Part shown: positions 36,043 through 48,535 of the stretch, one piece after another
Layout of the letters: each line of letters starts with the position of its first letter
Position numbering within the stretch: position 1 is the stretch's first letter
DNA from: Owenia fusiformis
Taxonomy: Eukaryota > Annelida > Polychaeta > Sabellida > Oweniidae
DNA: 64,000 nucleotides
Assembly (NCBI GenBank): GCA_903813345.2
Contig: CAIIXF020000010.1
Span: forward strand, 2,347,169 to 2,411,168
Direction: 5' to 3'
Program-made: the position numbers and the translations under genes
The notes under the pieces: model-generated
Databases searched by the model: none
The model's input: only the letters and a program-made list of their open reading frames with translations
Told to the model about the DNA's origin: nothing

Positions 36043-36444
36043 ATATCGGCTGTTCTAATCAGTACTAATAAAATCCTATTATATATATTATAACCTCCAG
36101 TACAGCTACAATACCACACTATATGAAGGGATATTCATTATAGGTAGGGGGAAAAAGTCTGAAGTTATGGCAAATAGATCAAAGCTGAAATACAGGAAAA
36201 AATAGTGAACATTAACAATAACATGACAAGACTTCAATGTATGTTATTCTCAATTGCGAGGAAATCTCACAAAGTTAAATTGGCATGTGTTGCCCACAGA
36301 TTTGTCCAATGTGTCTTGAAAGATGAAAAGAGGATATCTATCAGGAATCCAGATGATCTAATCCAAATTGAAGCATTCTATTAGGAAATGTATACATACC
36401 TCCAGAATTGTCAAAACATGCATTTTAATATAATTTTGATGATG

Positions 36445-36816
36445 TTAAAGGGGCAATAAGGACTGTAGAGAGAAAATTCGAATTTTTTTATTTTTTCTGA
36501 GCTATCAGGTCAATATTTGGCTTAATACCTTCTTTGACATACCTATTTTCATAAAATGTATGTATAAACTATCAATTTCAGCATTAAGAAGTCTTAATTC
36601 AATTCAAAGCTTCTATAAAGGGAGTCCCACTTATAGATTTTTAAGATCCACCATGTTTCAAGAGGAATATCAGCTGAAATAATGTTCATCCAGAGGGTTT
36701 CTTTGTAGATAATGAAAATATATGTTAGTCTTGATGAAATATCCAAACCTAAATATATTTTCACACTTGTCGATGATCGTTGAATGGCCCCCCTGCACTA
36801 TTTGTAGCACCTTTAA
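36445..36816 (+). mobile_element. TTAA-flanked MITE, long copy
   Basis: TTAA at 36445-36448 and 36813-36816. Left end AGGGGCAATAAGG, right end GTAGCACCT. Its left half is the reverse-complement partner of 3754-3941; the short copy has lost the internal section. Confidence 0.75.
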
Positions 36817-37128
36817 GCAGTGCATACTAAACTTTAAAAGCGATGAAAATAATAAGTAACATTGTTGGGAGATTTACACAAAAACAGGTGACAAAGATGT
36901 TCTATAACATCAAGAATATTTTGATGAAAATGAAACACTTATCTACCAGGGAACAAGCTCAAAAACCATTTTAATTATTTTTTTTAAAATACCTTGGTAC
37001 TATATACTATATATCTTTGATTTAAACCTTTGACATTTGAGTTGGACCACTAATTAAGATCCCAAAGGTCATACGAAATAAACATACACATTTATATGAA
37101 TTTAGGTATAAATATACTTTTACACTAA

Positions 37129-37210
37129 AGCAATAAAGAAAACAGCCCCGAAACTCCCCATATCCCCTGATCTACTACAGAATAACAGAAAAATCAAAAT
37201 AATGGAAGAT
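37129..37210 (+). repeat. Leader repeat of the polymerase-remnant region, copy 1
   Basis: caataaagaaaacagcccc followed by ctgatctactacagaata and aagatggaagaatac. The same block recurs at about 53728-53850 and 57315-57420. A frame through it reads DLLQNNRKIKI, then EDGRI, so it may be a 5' exon of the duplicated gene. Confidence 0.6.
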
Positions 37211-37248
37211 GGAAGAATACGGAGGAACTGAAAATTAAACTGAAAGAC

Positions 37249-38352
37249 ATGGATTTTATGAGTAATGCTTTTAAGCAAAGACCCAATACAAAATGGTCAG
37301 TGTACAGACTGACTAATGTGAGGTATGTGGTGACCAGACTTGATTTCCCTATGGGTGAAGGGGTTATGCTCATAGGTTATATCAAATCTAAGAAATCAGT
37401 TGTGGGCCTAGCTAAAGATACAAAAGGTGTCCCATATAACGACTCCCTTTGCCTTTTCCATTGCCTTGCCTATCATCAACTTCAATCCTTTCAAAATCTT
37501 GAAAATCGAGTTGACCAATTAGTTCAAAAATGGCCCAAGGAAGACAATTTTAAGGGCGTCTCCCTTTCCCAAATTCCTGAATTTGAGGAAACCTACGAAA
37601 CATCAGAACATCAGAACATCCGTCAAATGTTTTGTCAGTGATAATGTAGATGAATTATTTAGTGACAAGGTCAAGTACCTCCAAGATATTCAAAGTAACA
37701 TATATGAGATCATGACCTCCAAATTTTCACGAACTTTTGACCTTCTCAACTCCAAAATTAAGCGACTCAATGACATTGTTAGTGGTAGAAAATCTGATGA
37801 TTCCTACAGAGGTCATGACAAAGAAGAATGCCTGACTGGTGATGAAGAAGCATCGCCCGAATTTTTAGAAAAAGAGAATATTTACAAAACTTAACTCTAA
37901 ACACTGTGTTAATGACCAAGACATGGCATGCAGTATGGACAGTGCAAGTGTTTATTCAGCCATGGACATTAACACATCAGACATGACAGTGATACATCAT
38001 CTGAGAGTGATAATGATATGACCGACGACAGTGACATTGGTCAGAGGGGAAATAATAGTGATTTTATCGAAGATGACATGTTGAATGTACTTTCAAAAAT
38101 ACTAAAGGGTCATCTAGCCCAGGCCCAGGCCAAAACTCTACTCAATAGGTTAGATGAATATTGCTCACAAATTCCGGTAATATCATTTAATGGTGCCAAA
38201 TATGATTTGAATTTCCTGAACCTGGGGGTATCATTGGACAAATTTGTAAAAGCATACGGGGCCAATCTGACCAAATCATACTATATTTCTTCTCATGTGA
38301 AGTACCTGTTTTTGCTATATGATGTTAGTCAAAGGATTATTAATATGATATA
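37249..38352 (+). pseudogene. Protein-primed DNA polymerase B fragment, lineage 1 (OTU-like N-terminus + Exo II)
   Basis: Segment 1 (37249-37641) reads RLTNVRYVVTRLDFPMGEGV, then VPYNDSLCLFHCLAYHQ. This is the N-terminal region, with an OTU-like NLCxFxCLA motif, found in a family of Polinton-like PolB proteins. The frame then shifts at a duplicated 8-mer (catcagaa at about 37604-37619) and continues in another frame to 37894 (VKCFVSDNVDELFSDKVKYL). Segment 3 (38018-38352) reads LLNRLDEYCSQIPVISFNGA, then KYDLNFL, the 3'-5' exonuclease motif II. The intervening sequence has stops, and the polymerase palm is absent. Family assignment is from remembered motif patterns. Confidence 0.65.
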
Positions 38353-39089
38353 AGAATTAATGAAACCAATTTTCAAAATTAATTGCAATTTTTAATGTGA
38401 TATGTAGTCACATTGATTTATATTCTGATAATTTAGTATCCAAAAATGCATTTACAGAAGAAAAATGTTTGCGAACGCAAGAGGATCTGTGGAAAATGTC
38501 GAAGAATATATTTACTTAACACTGAGAGATATGACGAATATGGGCAGCCATCATCTTCGCACAATTGTTTTGAAAGCAGGTAAATAAGTACAATAGAATA
38601 TGTATTATTATGTAAATTGATTTGAGTGGAGTCTATTATTTGGACTGACAAATAAAAAGCCTAATACATTTAAGATTAAATAATCATGTATTCAACAATG
38701 TATCCCTGGGAATGTATCACAGTACGGAAAATCCAAATTGAGAGAAAAATTGGATTATCTTTAATAAAATTGATTTGAAACTATATTTTGGATACAAAGT
38801 CTTGCAATGTACCCCGTGATAGACCCTAGGGGGGGGGGCAATCTTTCAGTTTTGGAGGGAGATATTCCGGCCAATGAATTAACCCTTATGTCATGTGTTT
38901 TATGTCTTGTGTTTTAGTATTTTTGATCATTTTCTGCACTTTAGATGTGACAATATATCATTTGAATATATGTGATGATGTACTTTGACTTCAGGTAGTA
39001 CACAAAGTTATCATGCGATTTATATTTGGTTTTGTTTTTATATATTGAATGAATATTTATGATATAATTATTCCAATAAAAATGTTTAG

Positions 39090-39480
39090 CTCTTGGGTAC
39101 AAAAGGTTAATGTGGGAGGGACTTCAGAGGACAGAAAATTCATCTTCTCAGAGTTATCTCTCAGAAACATATGTTCCGAAATGGAAAAAATTAGAGAAAC
39201 TGTTGAAAAGCAAAGGGGCAACTTCAGGGAAGTTGTTATAATACCAATAGCAAATAGGGTATGCCTGGCCATTGGTAAAAGCGTAGTTACCGCTCAACAT
39301 TGGGAGTGCAATGAGAGCAAGGGTGAATGGGGAACAAATGGCAATTCCCATAAGGGTATTCGTGGATGAGTTCCTTACCTTTGTAAAAATGGCAATTGAG
39401 GAAATCGAAGACTTTAGAAAGCAGGATGCGCCAGGGAAAAAAGGTGCAACAAAAAGACCGTTAAATATTGAATCTCTGTG
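39090..39480 (+). pseudogene. EDRK-type accessory exon of the PolB region, copy 1
   Basis: Plus-strand frame EDRKFIFSELSLRNICSEME, then LAIGKSVVTAQHW, then a shifted frame AIPVRVFVDEFLTFVK to a TGA at about 39480. The same exon recurs, with different lesions, at 53262-53600 and 53846-54320. Function unknown. A one-base difference near gtgcaatgagagc breaks the frame between its halves. Confidence 0.5.
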
Positions 39481-39489
39481 ACCAGGGAA

Positions 39490-39700
39490 CAACCGGCCCA
39501 AGCCTCCCAAAGACATTCCAGAGTGTCGATGAACAAGCCTGGGGCAAATCGAGAATTGCCCAGCCCTTCATTCTCCAAAACTGAAGCCCAGATGACCCAA
39601 ACCGTCCGCCCAAAGATCCCAAGGACTGTCCAAAGTATCCACGATCAAGCCTGGGGCAAATCAAGAATTGCCCAGCCCGTTAAAGGATACATAAGTAAAG
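39490..39700 (+). repeat. Degenerate copy of the 111-bp (37-residue) repeat
   Basis: About 1.7 units of the motif encoding NKPGANRELP and SFSKTEAQMTQ, matching the cleaner array at 55380-55770. A frameshift (gaccgtccgcc to accgtccgcc context) breaks the second unit. Confidence 0.75.
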
Positions 39701-39961
39701 ATTTAAGCAATTATGGTTTATACATTACCCTTAGTTAATGTGATAATTTTAATATTTTTTTATTAAAAAAACTGACCTTGACTACAATAGTTTTCAGATC
39801 ATAAACAATTTTTTGAATGGTCAAATTTCCCACTACAGTTAAAATCAAAATAACAAAAAAACATTTTTTTGGAACAATTTGGTAAGATAATAATTATAAA
39901 TTTTAGGTAGTTTAAATTTTAATTGGGACCTTTAAAGAAATATTTAGAAGAATTGCATAAT

Positions 39962-40240
39962 GGATTTATGTGCCAACCGGGTATATATTGGACTTACAAC
40001 CTTTTGCGGCCTTTAATTCAATCATGACTGTGTATTTGCTAGTGACTGTAAACAAGGAAGGGAATATGGAGTTTGCAGTAGATGATTTCTAATGGGAAGT
40101 GGGAACAAAGCATAAACAACTAAATATCCCGATCGAAATAAAAAAGTGTGTCATGGACACCGACACATTTCTTTGTCATAGCAACTATTTTGAATTCTAG
40201 AGTCGGTTTCCACATACCTCAATAGGAATATGAATCGTAA
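39962..40240 (+). pseudogene. Beta exon, copy 1 (broken)
   Basis: Same sequence family as 56043-56370. A frame reads NSIMTVYLLVTVNKEGNMEF, then a TAA where the other copies have a Trp/Tyr context, and further stops (TAG in YSRF). It precedes the gamma exon by about 100 bp of intron. Confidence 0.55.
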
Positions 40241-40345
40241 GTCATATTTATTCAAAACTAATTTTTTGTTGGATATATTGATCACATTTTCGTCAAATCA
40301 CAAAAAATGTCAAATTACAAAAATATGTGTTCATTGTTTTTTCAG

Positions 40346-41475
40346 TGCTGGCGTGTGCTATTCACCATCTGAAATGGAGGGGAAATATTTTGATTGGCCA
40401 TTATTTTGAAAAAAAGGTAAAATTCAACGATGTTATTGTGCTAAATGCGGTGAACGTCAGAAAATTTATTTCGGAGACGAGTGTGTTGATTGTTTCTGTA
40501 CATGGCTCTTCACTCCTAATCATGAAGGCTACTTGACGATAGCTTACAATTTTAGGTAAGTGTTATACATTCTACACTTTTAGAATGTTTCACAATATTC
40601 TTAACAATCATGTTATGAATAGTGTGAATAATTTTACAATAGTTTTTTATATAAATGTGGTTGTTTATGAACGTGTTATATTTGGAATTGATAGTCAAAA
40701 AGATGCTTGTTTTCTTTGCAGAGGATACGATTCATATTTCATCCTCGACAGAAAGGAAACGGCATATTGTCACTACAAACCGCCACAGGTTCTACGTCAA
40801 GGTTCACTGATCATAGTACTAAAGGACCCATCCACGGGCTTAGAGTTCAGGAATACACTGAATTACATTCAACTCAAATTAGCCGACTTTCCAAAGTGTT
40901 TTGGTCTCCAGGGTGTAGCCAAAGGTTAGCAAAAGACAATATAACACATAATATGTACAAAAAATGTTACTTCTTAATACTCACTAGACAAACACTAGAA
41001 CACTAGAAAAAAAGCTGTTGATGTTAATAAGTATAAATCTTTCTATTTTAATAGGAGAGTTTCCCCATCTTTTTAACCAGAAACAAAATTACAACTACCG
41101 TGAAGGAAAATTGCCACCTTTGAAGTTCTATGACCCAGACAGTATGATGCCTGATAAGAAAAAATCGTTTATACAATGGTACAACTCTAAGAACACTGAA
41201 CTAAAAGCTACCAATAGCTTGTGGGATTTCAAAACAAAACTGGGTAAGTTACAGAATAAATGCTCTAATACATTAGATGTATCGATTATAAACGCACAAC
41301 ATAATATTCAAAGAATAATCAACCTATTGTTAAATTTCAGAGAAATACTGTATCTCTGATGTGACAGTCCTACGACTTGGAGCACTTTGTTTTGTCCAAG
41401 AAGCCAGTTCCTTGAGTAAAGTTTACAGAGCGCTTTACATGCCACCAAAGTCCATTGCAGTCATACCACCAAAAG
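40346..41475 (+). pseudogene. Protein-primed DNA polymerase B, lineage 2, partial copy A (exonuclease region)
   Basis: Four exons with conserved GT-AG borders and matching phases: 40346-40555, 40722-40924, 41055-41243 and 41341-41475. They carry the zinc-like CAKCGERQKIYF and FCTWLFTPNHEGYLTIA blocks, the AYNFR/GYDSYFI exonuclease motif split by an intron, NYIQLKLADFPKCFGL, EFPHLFN, FYDPDSMMPDKK, FIQWYNS and YCISDVTVLRLGA. These follow the block order of Polinton/Maverick protein-primed PolB. The first exon has a one-base deletion. The last has an in-frame 48-bp deletion relative to copy 2. After it the copy jumps, by deletion, to sequence that lies downstream of the last exon of copy 3. No palm domain. 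Confidence 0.8.
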
Positions 41476-41499
41476 GTAGCAATTACAATAGTATGTGCT

Positions 41500-44200
41500 C
41501 ACTACATTTATGAATTTTCTTTGTTATCCTGTATATGTTGCGTGGATCCATGTCAGAGGGCAATAATAAGCGTAAAAGTGAGTCACAGTGATAGGTTTCA
41601 GATCAAATGGACTCCCTATGCGGTGTAATATAATTGAGAGACTAACTGATGTACTAAGATTAGAACATCGACCTTTATTGAAATGTATGTTGACATTCCT
41701 AACGAAACCCAGGAGTCAGAATTTCAGTCTCATATCACTGAGAAATAAGGCCAGTGCTGTTAAATTCATGAGAAGCCAACCAGGGTTTCCGAGGTAGATA
41801 AGAATTTTAGAAATACATTCATTAAATTGTATAAGTTATGAGAATATGATTAACACAGTATTGTATATATGTTATAAAATATATAAAAATAAAGCACCAC
41901 CTATGCACATGATTTCTACAGCAAAAGTCGGATACTGGCGAGTGGTCGGTGGAAGATTTTCGAAGGAAACGTTGATTGCGAATACACAAAAAGCAATATA
42001 TTGTCTAAACTATTTTTTCAATCTGTATTTAGTAGTATGCTTTTTGTTTTAAATGAAAATGCCTGTGTTTGTGATCAATCAACTTTAGACTGGTTAAGTA
42101 ATTATTGGGATATACCCCATACTGATGTTCTACTTTTCAACAGTAGCACTTTTAAGAGAATTATCTCTAAATACTTATAGTACAGTTTATTATACACTGT
42201 TCATTGCATAATATAAATTCATCCTCCTCCTCGTTATCATATCAAAACATGTCTGGATTCACTCTGTACGACATATTCTAATTTCTAATCATGTTCATCA
42301 CCATTACAACAGGAGTAGTCAGTATGTTACGTATAGGCTGATTGAACTTTTTGCACTTAAGGGTACTAGGCAAAAGTACTATACTGGGTCAAAGTAGCCT
42401 TAAGATCATGACCTATTCCTTTTACTAAGCAGAGTATGTTGTTCTTTACAAGGGAAGTTCAAACAATAGAATCTATTGTATACTTGAAAGGGATTGTTTG
42501 GCTGGTTTATTGTTTACTTTAGAAGAAGGGCTTTGATTGAATTGTTTAGATGTATGTATAGGTAGACCCTAATTAGAACGGTTTGAAGTGTAGTATGTGA
42601 AGATGTCATTGGGTTATTTAAAGAATGCCAAATGGTCAAATAATCCAGACAATGTATGTACAGTCACAGACTATTTATGAAGAATTAACGAGCAGAGTAT
42701 GTTGTTGCTGATCGATTAGGTCATGACCTTCTGCTTTACTTGGCAGAGTATATTGTTCTTTACAGGCAGTTCAAACACATTTTTTGGGGTTATTGTTAAA
42801 TGAATTTCCATATGGGATATTAACAGTCGAATGCCCTTGAACATTGGCAAAACACAGACAGTCCGTATATGTCGCAGACTTTACAATTCAATTGAACTTA
42901 TTTGGTTAAAATATTATAGGAATGGCCATTAATAATATTTTGGCCATTTGAGACGTCAGTACGTTAGATTCAGACATTCAGCAACACATTTTAATTTTAC
43001 ATTTTACTTTTACATTTCATCATGTTCATCAGTCTATATATTTTAATGGATTTTATGAACCAGTTGATCTATAATAATAAAGAGTAAGTATTTTAAAAAT
43101 AATTACGAGAGTATACAAAATGCTTAATAATTACATATATCTTAAAATGTTGTCATACAATTACCTCAACTTTTTCATTAATGTACAGCTAGACCAGTAG
43201 CTTTAACAATCGAAACATGTTTATGTAAACTGTTTTTGAAACCGATAAAATGCCATTTACTGATTAAATGACAATTAAGTTGTATCAATATCAACAAATA
43301 TTGTTTATAGGGTAGAGGATTGGGAACCTCAATTTTACCCCACCAAACGGGTAGATGGCGGTTGGGTGGTCGATGGTATAATATACCAAATGCCTACAAG
43401 GCCCCCCCGCATTTGATATGTGGGGCCTAGAAGATGATTCTTAAAAAGGTAATATAGTGACTTGTATACAGCTCAGATGTAAATATGTAAGAATTATAAT
43501 TATAAATATCTATTGCAAGTTTTCCAAAAAACATTTGAATTAATATTAATATGTTTTTTTTCCAGGTGAACAAAGTATACACTATGTACAGTTAGTAATC
43601 ATTTAAGTTACGACTGTTAATTCCTCAGCTGCCGTTAGAGGAACGCAATTGCCTCTCCTATTTTCCACTTGACCACTCTAATCAAGAGGGAATGTTGAAT
43701 TATATGACCTGTCAATACTTTAATAACAATGATGTACACTGACTATATGGCCTTTGAGCCTATATCAGTGAACAAATGTACATATATAGCTATTTTTTCT
43801 ATTTTAATAAATTTAAAGAGCATTTAAGAATTGAAAAACTGCATTCAAGAAGCATGCGATACATAGAATCAGTTTAGGGGTCAGGATCAGAGTATGTGAT
43901 CACCTGTGTTGATCACCAAGACCTCAAATATCCTGAGTTAGTGAGAAAAGCAATCTGTCCATATATGCAGTTTTATGCAGATTGTTAGGTCCAGGATGCT
44001 CTCTACCTGGATAGACTTGGTGCAAGAGGTGCCCTAGACAGATTGGCACAAGGAGACAACAACACTCAGATAAAACTTACTCATGTCCTACATGTTTTAT
44101 TAGCTATTCTCTGGACAGACACTCTTAGAAATGTGGCAGAGAGATCATAAATTCTAAATTGCACATGGGCATGCTAAAACAAGAATAGCAAAGACACCAC
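41500..44200. other. No supported gene; noncoding with weak internal repeats
   Basis: 41528-41750 matches 53080-53260 (tatatgttgcgtggatcc ... gatcaaatggactccctat ... ctaactgatgtactaag), the sequence downstream of the PolB exons. At 42400-42480 and 42718-42790 a diverged pair shares ggtcatgacct, agagtatgttgttctttaca and agttcaaaca. The rest is AT-rich without convincing frames. Confidence 0.45.
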
Positions 44201-44218
44201 TATGATGCTGTTAGGCAT

Positions 44219-46418
44219 ATGATGCCATCTGTTGATGGAAGGCAGGCGGCAAGAGAGCTGAATCTTCCAGCATATGCAAGCAGTTCAAGTCAACAGGTAA
44301 AAACTTATATTCATCTTGTCATAAACACACTGGAACACCGTGACAACGGTAAAGTCAGGAAATTTTCACCAACAGACTATAGTTTAAGTTTACAAAAGTA
44401 TAGAGCTACACGTTTATGGTTTAGTGTATAAACTGAATGATACAGTGAAAAGGTGAATACTTAGTTATTACATGTTGTTCTATGTAATTTCAGCCAAGCA
44501 CTTCCCACCCAGTGCAATGTGCTGTTGATGAAAATATAACAGTGTTACAGATCAGCAAACTCAAAAATGATATTGAAGAAATAAAGGAAGAAGTTGTTTT
44601 AGGGGTAAATCATTTATTTTATATGTACAGAGCTGACACAGTACAGATATCATCAAACAAAAGTTAATTGTAAAGGCTAATACCTTGAATTTATTAAATT
44701 AAAATGTTCACTACATTGAGCTTCAGAAAACTCTGTGAATGTATTTTAACCATGTATCAATTTAAGAACAAATATTCAGCAAGGTGTGTTGCAGAGTCTT
44801 ACATAACTAACATAGTATGCATATAAACATGATTTGATTGATTTACTTTTTTGACCAATGACTTTCAATTGTTTCTATCCTTAGAAGCGAAAATATGATA
44901 AAATGGAAGTCCAAGCTAATGGGTTGAAGCAGACAAACGCTAAACTTAGGAAGAAGATATCCCGGCTGACAAAAGAGAAGATGGCAGCTATTGAAACTTC
45001 CGAGTAATATTTGGTGAGATTTGAGTTACTTTAAATAGTGTTCTTTGTTAATTTATTATAACTTAAACACGACTAAACCAGAGTATTGTTACATTCACAC
45101 CAGTTTTCATTTAGTGTAATGTATGTCTTACTCTAAGATGTGGGGTTATTGAAAATTCAATTTGAAAATCACATGGTTTAGACATGTAAAACATAGTGGA
45201 ATTTTTAGTATTATTTATTTATTTATTCATTTATTTTATTTTTATTAGGAAGATGTCAATATGCTCTATCAAACAAGGGAGGAACTTGTGGCGCAAATGG
45301 AACAGTTGGAGCATATGATACAGGTATGTATATTAACAAGTCTAGTAAAAGCCATATGTTTGAGCTATGTTAACAATAAAATTGCATGATGAATAACATC
45401 ATTCAAATAAGAAGTCAATATTATCCGCACATAAAGATTAGAAGAGATGAAAGCATGGAGTATTAATTGTCAATATTGAGTACAGTACTTTTTATTATTT
45501 CTCTAGGAAGCACAAACCGAGGGAACAAGAGAGAGTGAGAGAGCAGCAGAACTAGCTGAAGCGAGTAGGGAATTAAAGGTAGGACATTCGAAAGTATGTT
45601 ATATTGTCAGATAAAACTGCGAGTGTATATAAGATGAATGTGCCAAAAATTAATTATAAGATATTTCCAAACATGTAATATTTTCTAAAACATATTCTTT
45701 CCTCTATATTTTTACAGAATGTGAAGGAGAAACTCCAAATTTGTAAGATTAGAGAACAAACAAATCACAGAAACAGACTGGTAAGTAAAATTACAATCTG
45801 AACATACGTCCTGCACAAATTTTTGGCAACTGAAGTCAATCATTGATTGTCCCTTTAAAGTTCTAATTATTTTCAACCTAACATATAGAAGTGTAACCGA
45901 GTACTGTATAAATGTTGAAATAATGCACCAATTACATAAATGATTCAATATCACTTAATCATGAGATAAATGCAACGAGATTCACACTCTAAATGTTTAT
46001 ACTTGTATTGCAACTGTTTTGTTTTCAGAGAGCCGAAAGCATTAACTGTTGGGCAGTAGAAGAGCTACGCATGTCACAACTTGGGAGTAACTCTATCCTA
46101 CTCTTGAGTGGGCAAAGAAGTACGCTCAACTATATTGTAGAATGCAAACGAAATGATTGCAAATGTGTTTGTGTAGTGCCTGGTGAGTTAATCATCAGGT
46201 ATAAAAACCAGGATATCAAAAATCCAAAAATAACAAACAATGGGAAAGTGACTGATAGCCTGGGCAAAGACGTTTGCAATCTTTTTGACATAAAAGAGGA
46301 AGATGAGGCACCTTATGTTATTTATAAGGATAAAGATTTTAGGTATATATTAGAGGAGTATAAAATACCAGTGGAACAGGTACACTCAGTTTACTTTAAA
46401 GAAAAATTTGTTGGTTAA
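44219..46418 (+). CDS. Unidentified coiled-coil protein, seven exons, possible in-frame stop
   Basis: Phase-0 exons with GT-AG borders: 44219-44296, 44494-44604, 44885-45004(+), 45249-45323, 45507-45578, 45718-45780 and 46029-46418. Exons 2-6 are heptad-like (SKLKNDIEEIKEEVV, LKQTNAKLRKKISRLTKEKM, REELVAQMEQLEHMI, RAAELAEASRELK). The last exon encodes a 129-residue C-terminal domain with CKRNDCKCVCVVPGELIIRY. In exon 3 a TAA (45005-45007) precedes the only phase-0 donor (TTG|GTGAGA at 45013/45014) by two codons, so exons 1-3 and 4-7 join only if that stop is bypassed. It could be a recent pseudogene, two genes, or a truncated isoform. The family is not recognised. Confidence 0.5.
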
Positions 46419-46794
46419 TTTAGTTGCTAATAGTAAGCATATCTTCCTGTTTTATGAAATAGATTTTACATGTTACTATTACTTTACTTCACTTGGTTGT
46501 CATTTAATTTACGGAACTTTGCATGAAAATAAACCAATTCATCTCTCTGAGAATTGTTCAACCCAGATAAAGGATAGATTATTAAGTCTCACAGATTAAG
46601 TTTAGATTAATGTGAAATTAATGAGAGTTTATTTATTGTTATGCATGTCAGTATGTGATACTTGACTTTGCATTTACTTATTTCTTATTTATTCCTTGAG
46701 AAATTTCTATCTTCCAGGTTCATTAAATTAAAATTCACCAAATTAAGTAAAGTAACAGTATAAAGTTGTACATATATCCATGTCTTAAGTTGGT

Positions 46795-47896
46795 CTAGGA
46801 GAGCCTGGATAGTGCGAGAGGAATCTTTGTTCTTCGATGTTCCTGTGTCTTAGTCTCTTCCACTTGTGCAGAAATCACTGACCTGAAAAGAATGCATCCG
46901 ATATACACACCTGGTGTATTTAACCGTAAGCTGTCATAGACTTACACAATGCTTATTTGAGATTCCTGTATTAAGGTGATTGCGTATAGCGCATACTGCA
47001 ATTGCACGCCATACATTCACATTAACTATAAATAACATTTCATCATTAAATAGATGTCGTACACGTATAGACTCCTATATTTTCACTATACGTGAACTTG
47101 TGAAAATCCATGATAATCGATTTTTTATTTTCAATTGTAATATGAAAGTACATTATCATTGCACTGTCATTATGTTAAGCATGTAATTGTCACTCACTGA
47201 AATGTATTATATGTATGTAAATATGATATTTATAATATGATTTTGAAATTTGCATTTTCCTACTTTAGATAGGTTGTCTATTCTTCAGTGCTTTTTTCAC
47301 AAAACTTACTATGAGAACTGAAATGAAATGAGTTGATCAATATATCCGAATTCAATGTCAGAAGACTAGAAATTAACTAGAACAGAAGTTCATATATTAA
47401 CTTATCATATTCTGAAGTATAAATTAAAAGACTCACATATAATGAAAAAAGCAACCATCATAAGGCATGGTACAATTAGCCACAATTTTGGGTCTTCATA
47501 GTGTGGCATTTCATGGTTGACCTCTGTTGCTGTTGTAGGACTAGATGTTGATACATTTAGACATGTACCTCATGTAAAGAGTTAACTATGTAAATATTTA
47601 ATGAAAACCAATGAAACTTGTAAATAGTTTTCTTCACAGAAAGCTGTACCATGAATGTTGTATCTAGTCTAGCCAAAATGGTTTACAAAAATATTGAAAA
47701 TATACAATTAAATCAAAATATTATATATTTTCTTCAGTCTTTATATTTTTAATAAGTTGGTTGTCATTAAAGGATGACAGGTACACTCACCTACAACATC
47801 CTTCATCCTGCATAATGCAAGATCCTTGCAACTTTCCATGAAACCTATATCAATTTTAACGCAATTGCATAAGTTGTGACACATACGACTATCCAT
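46795..47896 (-). CDS. Cys-rich single-pass membrane protein, partial exon model
   Basis: Exon-like segments on the minus strand: 47896-47791 (ATG, MDSRMCHNLCNCVKIDIGF, Cys-rich, donor GTGAGT), 47540-47437 (PTTATEVNHEMPHYEDPK, then the membrane segment LWLIVPCLMMVAFFII, donor GTGAGT) and 46877-46795 (a basic tail ending RRTKIPLALSRLS, stop 46797-46795). The last two join in phase. The first ends in phase 1 and does not join the second directly, so an exon is missing or the model is wrong. The C-x3-C-x-C ... SC spacing recalls the secreted ORF at 51653-51913. A short Thr-rich stalk, membrane span and basic tail imply a type I surface protein. Function unknown. Confidence 0.45.
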
Positions 47897-47899
47897 TTT

Positions 47900-48535
47900 G
47901 GGAGATCAGAAGTAATCAAAACATGTGATGTTCTGACTGGTATGAATAGACAATACCCACCTTATTGGTAAACTTTATACAGTGCAAACATTCAAATTAC
48001 TTTATAATGGATACACTTAAGTCAATATACCTGTACATATCATCTGAGTTAACTATAGAAACCATAACAACAGTTACAGCATGTAAATATAATGGGAGGG
48101 GAGGTATACACGGAGTTTGTTCCGTGATTTCAATCTACAGAAAGACGTTTCCGTCAACTGTGTGAGTGATAATAAGTCACGTGAGAGGGTGCAGGCAGGT
48201 AGCAGGCAAGGAGAATGTTAGGACCACGAGACAGGCGTCTTTCCCCATTAGAATCAATGTTTAATATATAGCAAGAGTAGCAGGGAAAAAAAACTTGCCC
48301 AAAAAACCTTACACTACTACTTCTATTATGTATCCAGTCTATCTTATTAACATATTCCATGCTTGTATATATATCATACATATATATGAATACATATATA
48401 ATAATGTATGTATCTATCTAATTTGCATATTCTGTGCTGGCATATAATATAAATACATAGATATATGTGTATACACATGCATATATGAATCTATCTAATT
48501 TGCATATTCTATGCTGGTTTACATGGCCCATAAGC
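47900..48535. other. No supported gene
   Basis: AT-rich sequence with a TA-rich microsatellite-like part at about 48360-48500. The frames seen are short and lack splice or start context. Homology to PolB copy A resumes at about 48536, inside the intron before the gamma exon. Confidence 0.45.
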
